In this document: positions 33,991-42,000 of the stretch, piece after piece
Layout of the letters: every line of letters begins with the position of its first letter
Position numbering within the stretch: position 1 is the stretch's first letter
Source: CBDFKJ01 sp965248805
GTDB lineage: Bacteria; Pseudomonadota; Alphaproteobacteria; UBA6615
DNA: 64,000 nucleotides
Direction of reading: 5' to 3'
NCBI GenBank assembly: GCA_965248805.1
Contig: CBDFKJ010000007.1
Coordinates: forward strand, 186,001-250,000
Notes under the pieces: model-generated
Told to the model about the DNA's origin: nothing
Database searches by the model: none
The model's input: the letters and a program-made list of their open reading frames with translations, nothing else
Position numbers and translations under genes: made by a program

Positions 33991-34334
33991 GATCTGCCTC
34001 CCCGGTTGCGCGACGGCGCCCGCCGGGCGCGGATCGCGATGTAGCTGTAGTCGGCGTCGCCGTGGCGCTGCTGGACGAGGTGGACGAGGCCCTGCCCGGA
34101 GGCCCGCATCGCCTGTCCGGCAAGACGATTGAGCGCGGCCCGCGCCTCGGCGTCCGGTGCGTCCGGGCGGGCCTCGCGGTCAGCGATGAGATGGCCGCGG
34201 TGATAGGTGATGCAGCTGCCCGCATGGGCGGCCTTGAGCCAGGCCGCGAAGGCGGCCTCGTCCATGACGAGGGAGGGCGTCCGTGGACCGGGGATCGGCG
34301 GCGCCGGACACGGTCTCAGGGCGAGCATCTTCAT
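33987..34334 (-). CDS. Conserved phage early protein, unknown
   Basis: 115 aa (MKMLALRPCPAPPIPGPRTP), ATG overlapping the HTH gene stop (ATGA). It has ITYHRGHLIADREARPDA, then a helix (ARAALNRLAGQAMRASGQGLVHLVQQRHG) and DYSYIAIRA, a common mix in early-operon phage proteins, perhaps a small nucleic-acid-binding fold. No catalytic motif. The family is recognised only by its recurring position between the HTH and Sak4 genes. Confidence 0.65.
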   Translation of the reverse strand: MKMLALRPCPAPPIPGPRTPSLVMDEAAFAAWLKAAHAGSCITYHRGHLIADREARPDAPDAEARAALNRLAGQAMRASGQGLVHLVQQRHGDADYSYIAIRARRAPSRNRGGRS

Positions 34335-34567
34335 GCGCCGCGGCCCTTGCCGGCGGCGCCGAAGGTGGGCGAAGGGCGGGATTCGGGCTCGGCCAGGCGC
34401 AGCTGCTCCGCCTCGTAGGCCTCGATGTCCTCGAGCCGGTAGACGACGCGGCCGCCGATCTTGAGGTAGCGAGGGCCCTCGCCGATCCAGCGCCAGCGCT
34501 CGAGCGTGCGCGGCGAGATGTTCCAGCGCGCCGCCAGCTGGGTCTGGTTCAGATGTTGTGTGGCCAT
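34331..34567 (-). CDS. Excisionase/AlpA-like HTH protein
   Basis: 78 aa from ATG 34567 (MATQHLNQTQLAARWNISPR), with GGAGA upstream; the longer frame from 34768 would overlap the iterons. It has a winged MerR-type helix-turn-helix (LNQTQLAARWNISPRTLERWRWIGEGPRYLKIGGRVVYRLEDIEAY), as in HTH_17 excisionases and AlpA regulators. It is the first gene of the minus-strand early operon, and an 11-bp repeat array lies 76-130 bp upstream. It may bind that array to control excision, replication or early transcription (inference). Confidence 0.82.
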   Translation of the reverse strand: MATQHLNQTQLAARWNISPRTLERWRWIGEGPRYLKIGGRVVYRLEDIEAYEAEQLRLAEPESRPSPTFGAAGKGRGA

Positions 34568-34642
34568 CGCTTCTCTCCGCGGCTTTCGTTCAAGCTGCGG
34601 AGAAGGATGACCGCCGATCAGCGCCCTGTCGGCAGGCTCATC

Positions 34643-34697
34643 GACGGGTTGGTGAGGGCTCTGTGACGGGTCAGCGACGGGTCGCTGACGGGTGAGA
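34643..34697. promoter_or_regulatory. Five tandem 11-bp repeats (iteron/operator array)
   Basis: GACGGGT recurs at 34643, 34665, 34676 and 34687, with a degenerate copy (GAGGGCT) at 34654. The spacing is thus exactly 11 bp, one helical turn, over five units. Two units form a perfect palindrome CAGCGACGGGTCGCTG. The array sits just upstream of the HTH gene that starts the early operon. It looks like a cooperative protein-binding site; which protein binds is not known. Confidence 0.75.
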
Positions 34698-34707
34698 TTG
34701 CGCAGAC

Positions 34708-34914
34708 CTACGCGGTTCTTAGACGGTAGAGCCCGCGCCTGTTGGACTCGATCAGAGTGCCCCAGCAAGGATGATCCCTGAACAGGTTGATCATCTTCGC
34801 GTTGGTCGAACCCGCTTCGTACAGGACCGCTTTACCGGGCTGCCAGGGCCGATCGCTATTGACGGCCTCGTGAAGGAAGCGGATGACTTCACGCTGAACG
34901 AAGCCGGTGAAGAG
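34708..34914 (-). pseudogene. 3' fragment of an unidentified gene
   Basis: No start codon, but about 68 coherent codons read FTGFVQREVIRFLHEAVNSD ... WQPGKAVLYEAGSTNAKMIN ... WGTLIESNRRGLYRLRTA and a stop. The sequence looks like the C-terminal domain of a real protein and lies in a different frame from the ATPase fragment that abuts it at about 34914. It was probably left by a deletion that joined two genes. I do not recognise the family. Confidence 0.5.
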
Positions 34915-35368
34915 ATTCCTCGATCTCGTTCTGGCTGTAGATGTCGGCCTTGAACACCAGGTCGCGATCGAGCGTCACCGCGACCGGCGCACCGTCGGCG
35001 TCGAGCACCTGGCTCGCATCGTCCCACGGCCGCTCGGCGCGGTAGCGGGTGCCGTGTTTGGTCTCGACGTCGAGGCCGATGGTGCCGCTGCCGAGATTGC
35101 CCCGGACCAGCCCCTCGATCGCCTTGCCGCGGGTCTTGCCCTCGGGAGTGTCCGGCATCGGGCCCAGAAGGTAGCGGATGAACTCCAGCACCGTCGTCTT
35201 GCCCGTGCCGCGGCCGCCGATGATGCAGTTGAGCCCGTCCGCGAAGTCGAGTTGGGCGCCGTCGAGAAAGCCGCCCGAGACCGCCATCGAGCGGATCTTG
35301 TGATGCGCCCGGCAGGCGGTCTTCGTGCCCTCGGGCGTTTCTATTGTATTGATTGCCGTGTTCGGCAT
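34915..35368 (-). pseudogene. SMC/RecF-like AAA ATPase, N-terminal part only
   Basis: Starts MPNTAINTIETPEGTKTACR. It contains a RecF/SMC-type N-terminal ATPase (SVSGG-like GGFLDGAQLDFADGLNCI, Walker A IIGGRGTGKTTVLEFIRYLLG) up to DLVFKADIYSQNEIEE. There it stops being native: related proteins continue for hundreds of residues with a coiled coil and signature motif. The frame ends at 34889 after SLHRLRSA, encoded by the unrelated fragment. So the ATPase is truncated at about 34915 and inactive. It may have been part of a defence or repair gene at the prophage edge. Confidence 0.75.
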
Positions 35369-35458
35369 TGTGCCGTCCTCCCTGGCCGCGAGCGCCGCAC
35401 GGTGGTCTCAGGCGTGCCGCCAGGCCCCGAGTCGACGATCGAAGCGGGGCACTATAGG

Positions 35459-35779
35459 GTGAATCACATAGGAGAACAATACGAGAACATCAGGAGGGCG
35501 AAAATTCCTGACTCCGATTGCAAATGGCCGCTGAGACAGCTCGTGGCCGGCTGCGGGGCGGTTCGGTTATGCGATCTTGGTCCCGGCGGAACGCTCACCG
35601 TGGTCTGCGAGCCGTGCGGCCGTCGCGGCCGCTATCGGGTCGAGAGCTTGATGCGGGTCTTCGGCTTTCGGGCGGGGCTGCCTGACATCCGACGGACGCT
35701 TGTCGAGCGGGGCGAATGCCGCAGTTCGGTCATGCCGCCGCGGCCCTGCGCGGCGGTGTTTGAGGGCGTGCGCTCGTGA
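35459..35779 (+). CDS. Small zinc-ribbon-like protein
   Basis: About 106 aa. GTG 35459 is one possible start. AGGAGG at 35490-35497 would better fit a start close to 35503 (IPDSDCKWPLRQLVAGCGAV), but the codon there is ATT, so the start is unsure. The body has VVCEPCGRRGRYRVESLMRVFG and later RGECRSS, two cysteine pairs like a zinc ribbon, as in short proteins seen in alphaproteobacterial prophages. It is divergent from the ATPase fragment and stands before the giant Fn3 gene. Function unknown. Confidence 0.55.
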   Translation: MNHIGEQYENIRRAKIPDSDCKWPLRQLVAGCGAVRLCDLGPGGTLTVVCEPCGRRGRYRVESLMRVFGFRAGLPDIRRTLVERGECRSSVMPPRPCAAVFEGVRS

Positions 35780-36084
35780 CAGGGGCCGGTGCGTCGACGA
35801 CGTGATCGTCTTCGCCGCCGGCGGGCGGCTAGTGAAGTCCGACCACGAACACTGAATCCCGGCGTCTGAGCGTCGGTATCGCGTCATTCGCCGGCCGCTA
35901 CGAGATCGAAAGGGTGCGCCCCGTGGTACCGTCACCGGCCGAAGGCCGCTAGCGAGGCCCGCGTCCGGCGAGTAGGATCGTTCGACTAGGCGTTTCGATG
36001 ATCGGAGCATCCAAGCCCCGCACGGTCGACTCCGGCTATCCCCCGGCGCCGGGTCGAGCAGGCGCGTGTAGGAGGACAGTTTCC
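35780..36084. other. Intergenic, upstream of the first giant Fn3 gene
   Basis: About 305 bases without a convincing gene. The frame of the giant protein is open from 35998, but the signal peptide begins at GTG 36085 behind AGGAGG (36070-36075). So this stretch most likely holds the promoter of the giant gene; no clear -35/-10 pair was recognised. Confidence 0.5.
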
Positions 36085-39000
36085 GTGAGACCTTTCCCAC
36101 GGCTGACATTCATCGGCGCGTTCCTCGCCGCCGCCGCGCTGCTGCTCGGCTTTTCGGCGCCGGCGCACGCCCAGACCCTCGTGAGCAACACGGGCCAAAC
36201 CACTCACGGCCATACAGCATGTGTCTTGGGTTCTGAACCAGTAATAGAACTAGACTGCGCTCAGGGGTTCTTTACGGGCCAGAATACGCGGGGCTACGAC
36301 CTATCAAGTATCCAGTTGGACACGCAGGGGGCTCCGGGTAGTGGAACCCTGACGGTCACGGTGAGAGCCGCCACCGGATCGGGTCGCCCGCGCAACGCGG
36401 TCTTATACACCTTGACCAACCCGTCCAACGTGGGGACGGGACTCCAGACATTCACCGCCCCTGGCGGAGCCCGTCTGAAGCGAGACACCCAATACTTCGT
36501 GCACATGACGTTTGACGGTAGCGGAACCAGACCTCGTTGGAACCTGACGGCTAACGACAACGAAGATTCCGGCAAGGCCATAGGGTGGAGCATCGGCGAT
36601 CACCGCTACACGCGCCGGTCTGACGGAACCGGGGGCTGGGAGGGTGATGGCGGTGTGTACTCGACTTCGATACAAATCAGGGTCCAGGGGAACACCTTGG
36701 CCCCGGCGGCCCCGAACCTCTCGGCCGCGCCGGGTGAAACCCAGGTGGCGCTGACCTGGGACGATCCGGCCAACAACACGATCACCAAGTACCAGTATCG
36801 CTGGAAAACAGGCGACGGCGCCTACGGCAACTGGACCGACATCGACGGCAGTGATGCGAGCACCGACAGCTACACCGTGACCGGCCTCACCAGCGGCACC
36901 GCGTACACGTTTGCGGTGCGTGCGAAGAATGTTGGCGGCAACGGCGCAGCAGCCACCGTGACCACCGCGACGCTTCCGGCCGCCCCGAACCTCTCGGCCG
37001 CGTCGGATGAAACCGACGAGGTGACGCTGACCTGGAGCGATCCGGGCAACAACACGATCACCAGATACCAGGTCCGCTCGAAGGTGACGGACTGCGACGA
37101 CTGCACCTACACTGCGTGGGCGAACATCGCCGTCACCGACCCCGATGCGCCCCCCACCGGATACACCGTGACCGGCCTCACCAGCAGCACCGCGTACAGG
37201 TTTGCGGTGCGTGCGAAGAATGTTGGCGGCAACGGCGCAGCAGCCACCGAGACCGCCGCGACGCTTCCGGCCGCCCCGACGAACCTCTTGCCCGTGCCGG
37301 GTGACGGCGCGGTCACGCTGTCCTGGTCCAATCCGGGCGGCGACACGATCGCCAGATACCAGGCCCGCTCGAAGGTGACGGACAGCGACGACAGCACCTA
37401 CACTGCGTGGACGGACATCGACGGCAGCGGTGCGGACACCACCGAACACACCGTGACCGGCCTGGACAACGACACCGAGTACACGTTCAAGCTGCGCGCG
37501 CGGAACGCTTCCGGTCCCGGCCAGGCATCCACCGCGACCGCGACGCCGCGCGCGCCACCGGCCGCCCCGGAGGGCCTCTCGGCTACGGCGGGTGACGGCC
37601 AAGCCACGCTGTCCTGGATCAATCCGGGCGACAACACCATCAGGAAGTACCAGGTCAGCACCGACGGCGGCGGGAACTTCACCGACATCAGCGGCAGCAG
37701 TCGGACCACCACCACCTACACCGTGACCGACCTGACCAACGGCACCCAATACACATTGTGGGTACGCGCGGTGAACGCTTCCGGAAACGGCAATCCGGCC
37801 GACGCCGATGCTATTCCCCTGTGGCCCGCCCCGGCGAACCTCTCGGTCACGCAGGGTGAAGACCGCAAGGCCACTCTGACCTGGGACGATCCGGCTGACA
37901 TCACGATCGCCAAATACCAAGTGAGCACCGACGGCGGCGTTAACTACACTAACATCATCGGCAGCAGTGCGGCCACCACCACACACGAGGTGACCGGCCT
38001 GACCAACGGCACCGCATACACGTTGGCGCTGCGCGCAGCTAACGATTTAGCTGGCGGTACGGCCGCCGCCATTACCGCCACGCCACTGTGGCCGGCACCG
38101 ACCAAGCTGGCGGCGGAGCCGGGCGACGGCCAAGCCATATTGCAGTGGGATACGGGCAACGCCTTGATCACCGATTATCGGATCCACTGGCAGGCCACCA
38201 GCAGCGGCGCGACGCCTGAGATCTTGGACGTCCCGGCCGGATCGGGGAAAACGACGACCACCACCATTTCCACCTTGACCAACGGCACCGAATACACCTT
38301 CACGGTGCGGGCGGTGGATACGTCCGGCAGCACCGCCGTGATCACCGGCCTGCCCTCCAGCAAGATCGCCACGCCGGCGCCGGTGCCGGACCCCCCGGCG
38401 AATCTCTCGCCCACGGCGCGTAGCCAGGAGGTTGCGCTCACCTGGACCGATCCGGACGACGACACGATCATCAAATACCAGGTCAGCACCAACGGCGGCA
38501 CGAACTTCATCGATATCGAGGGCAGCAGCGCGGCCACCACCACCACCACCGTGACCGGCCTGACCAACGGCACCCTTTACACGTTGGCGGTGCGCGCGGT
38601 GAACGGTGCCGGTCCCGGCGCGGCGCCCCGCGTGACCGCCACGCCCCTGTGGCCCGCGCCGGTCGTGACGGCGGCGGCGGACAGCGGCCGGGTCGTGCTG
38701 CAGTGGGACACGGGCGACCCCGGGATCGCCCGTTATGCGGTCCGGACGACGCTCACCGGCACCAACACTCAGGTTTCGGATAATGCGCACGAGTCCGGAT
38801 CGGGGAATAAGACGACCGTATCCGTTGGCGGGTTGACCGACGGCACCAACTACACCTTCACAGTGCGGGCGGCGTCGGGAACCTTCACCAATTTCCAGAT
38901 CACCGGTGCGGCATCTACCGCGACCGCCACACCGGCGGTGGCTCTGCCCGCCGCGCCGACGGACCTCACGCCCACGGCGGGTGACGGCGAGGTTCTGCTT

Positions 39001-42000
39001 ACCTGGGACGATCCGAAAAACCCCACGATCACCAAGTACCAGGTCAGCACCGACGCCGGCAGCGGCACGAAATTCACCGACATCGAGGGCAGCAATGCGG
39101 CCACCACCGCATACACCGTGACCGGCCTGACCAACGGCATCCAGTACACGTTTAAGCTGCGCGCGGTGAACGCTTCCGGTGACGGCCCGTGGGCCACCGT
39201 GACCGCCACGCCGATCGCGGTACCGACCGCCCCGGCGAACTTCGCGGCCACGCGGGGCAGCGACGGGGGCGAGGTGGCGCTGACCTGGGACGATCCGGGC
39301 AACGTCCCGATCACCGGGTACCAATACCGGCAGAAGAGGGGCAACCGCGCTTTCGGCGACTGGACCGACATCGACGGCAGCGGTGCGACCACCGTCTCAC
39401 ACACCGTGACCGGCCTGAGCAACGGCAGGCAGCACACGGTCGAGCTGCGGGCGGTGAACGCTTCCGGCGAGGGCGCGGCGTCCAGCGATACTGCCACGCC
39501 GCTGTGGCCCGCGCCGACCTTCCTGACGGTTACGCCGGACCACACCCGGGTTCATCTGGAGTGGACGGGCGTCCCCGGGGCGAAAGACTATATTATCACA
39601 ACCATAGGCCCCGGTTATGCAACTTCTTCGGTCATCGGCTTAAGCGAACCGACGTCGACGCTTGACGATACCATTAGTATCGCTAATCCGTTGACCAACG
39701 GCGACGAATACACCTTCACCGTGTGGTCGACGGACGCTAGCGGCAGCATCCAAACCAGCGTGAAGGCCAGCGTGAAAGCCATACCGGTGGCGCCGCCGCT
39801 GCCAGACGCCCCGACGATTTCCTCGGCCACGCCGGGTGACAGCCGGGTCGTGCTGAAATGGGACGATCCGGGCAACATCACGATCACCAAGTACCAGGTC
39901 CGCTGGAAGGTGAAGGACAGCAACGACAGCACCTACACACCCTGGGCGGACATCACCAGCCCCAACCCCTATGCGACGCCCCCCACGCCCCCCACCACAT
40001 ACACCGCGACCGGCCTGACCAACGGCACGACCTACACGTTTGAGGTGCGCGCGGGGAACGGTACCGGTGAGGGCCCGGCGTCCACCGTGGACGCCATGCC
40101 GATTGCGATCCCGGACGCCCCGGAGAACCTCTCGGCCGCGCCGGGCGACGGCCAGGTGGCGCTGTCCTGGGAGAAGCCGAGCAACGATGCAACCATCGGC
40201 AACTATAACTATGAGGTCAGCACCGACGGCGGCGACAACTACAGCGCGATCCCCGACAGCGACAAGGAGACCACCGCACACACGGTCATGGGCCTGACCA
40301 ACGGCACCGAGCACATGTTTGCCGTGCGTGCAGAAAACGATGCGGGTAAAGGCCTCGCAGCCACCGTAACCGCCACGCCGATTGCGGTGCCGGCCGCCCC
40401 GACGGCGCTCTCGGCCACGGCGGGCGCCACCGAGGTTGCGCTGACCTGGGACGATCCGGAAGACACCGCAATCACCGGGTACCAGGTCAGCATCGACGGC
40501 GGCGAGACGTTCGCCGATATCGACGAAAACGATACGGACAACACTCTCGCCTACACCGTGACCGGCCTGACCAACGGCACCGAGTACACGTTTGCGGTGC
40601 GCGCGGTGAACGCTTCCGGTGTGGGCGCGGCGTCTACCGTGACCGCCCTGACGCTGCCGGCCGCCCCGACGGGCCTCACGGCCGAGCGGGGTGACGGCGG
40701 GGGCGAGGTGGCGCTGACCTGGGACGATCCGAATAACGACACGATCAGCGGGTACCAGGTCAGCACCGACGGCGGCACGACCTTCATCGATATCGAGAGC
40801 AGCGGTGCGGCCACCACCACCCACACCGTGACCGTCCTGAGCGACGGCACCGGTACCCGCCTGACCAACGGCACCGAATACACGTTCGAGCTGCGGGCGG
40901 TGAACGCGTCCGGTGCCGGCGCGGCGTCCCCCGAAACCGCCACGCCGCTCTGGCCCGCGCCGACCGGTCTGGTGGCGGCGCCGGGCGAGGGCCAGGTCAT
41001 GCTGACGTGGGACAGGGGCGACCCCGGGATCGCCCGTTATAAGGTCAGCACCTACTACACGCCCATCAACTCCGTGGACCCGCTCTTGGAAACGTTTCTC
41101 TCGCCCGGCTCGGGGGATCAGACGACCCTGCTCATTCCCGGCTTGACCAATCGCACCGACTACACCTTCACGGTGCAGGCGGTGGATACGTCCGGGAACA
41201 CCGACACCGGCCGGCCATCCAGCGTGGACGCCACGCCGGTGCCGGTGCCGGCCGCCCCGGCCAACCTCGCGGCCATGGCGGCTAACGGGCAGGCTGTGCT
41301 GACCTGGGACGATCCGAACGACAGCAGCATCACCAAGTATCAGTACCGGCAGAGGGTGAGCGGCGCCGATTTCGGCGACTGGAGCGACATCGTCGGCAGC
41401 AGTGCGACCACCACCACCTACACCGTGACCGGCCTGACTAACGGCAGCGCGTACGGGTTTGAGCTGCGCGCGGTGAACGCTTCCGGTGACGGCGAAGCCT
41501 CCAGCGTGGGGACCACACCGATTGCGGTGCCGGACGCCCCGACGATTTCCTCGGCCACGCCGGGCGACGGCCAGGTGGTGCTTGCGTGGAACGATCCGAG
41601 CGACAGATCGATCACCAAGTACCAGGTCCGCTCGAAGGTGAGGAGCAGCAACGACAATACCTACACTGACTGGGCGAACATCCCCGTAACCGACCCCAAT
41701 GCGCCCCCCACCGGATACATCGTGACCGGCCTGACCAACGGCACCGAGTACACCTTTGCGGTGCGCTCGGTGAACGATCCCGGTAACGGCCCGGCATCCA
41801 CCGTGACCGCCAGGCCGATTGCGCCGCCGGCCGCCCCGGAGATTTCCTCGGTCGGGCCGGGTTACCGCAAGGTTACACTTACCTGGGCCGATCCGAACGA
41901 CAGCACCATCACCGGCTACCAGGTCAGCATCAACGGTGACGATAACTTCACCGACATCCCCAACAGCGCCCATCGCCAGACCAATGCCACCGGATACACC

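Larger units (their letters stand above)
4105..34567. mobile_element. Defective lambda-like prophage, rearranged
   Basis: One siphovirus prophage in two pieces: the early and front-tail part on the minus strand (34567-16277) and the rear-tail/lysis part on the plus strand (4105-13968). The defence TIR/membrane genes and a secreted nuclease gene lie at the turned end. Terminase, portal, capsid and head-tail genes are missing; their place (18.8-22.7 kb) holds IS3, an IS5 piece and two lipoprotein genes. No integrase of its own is visible. It cannot form particles as it is. Confidence 0.8.
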
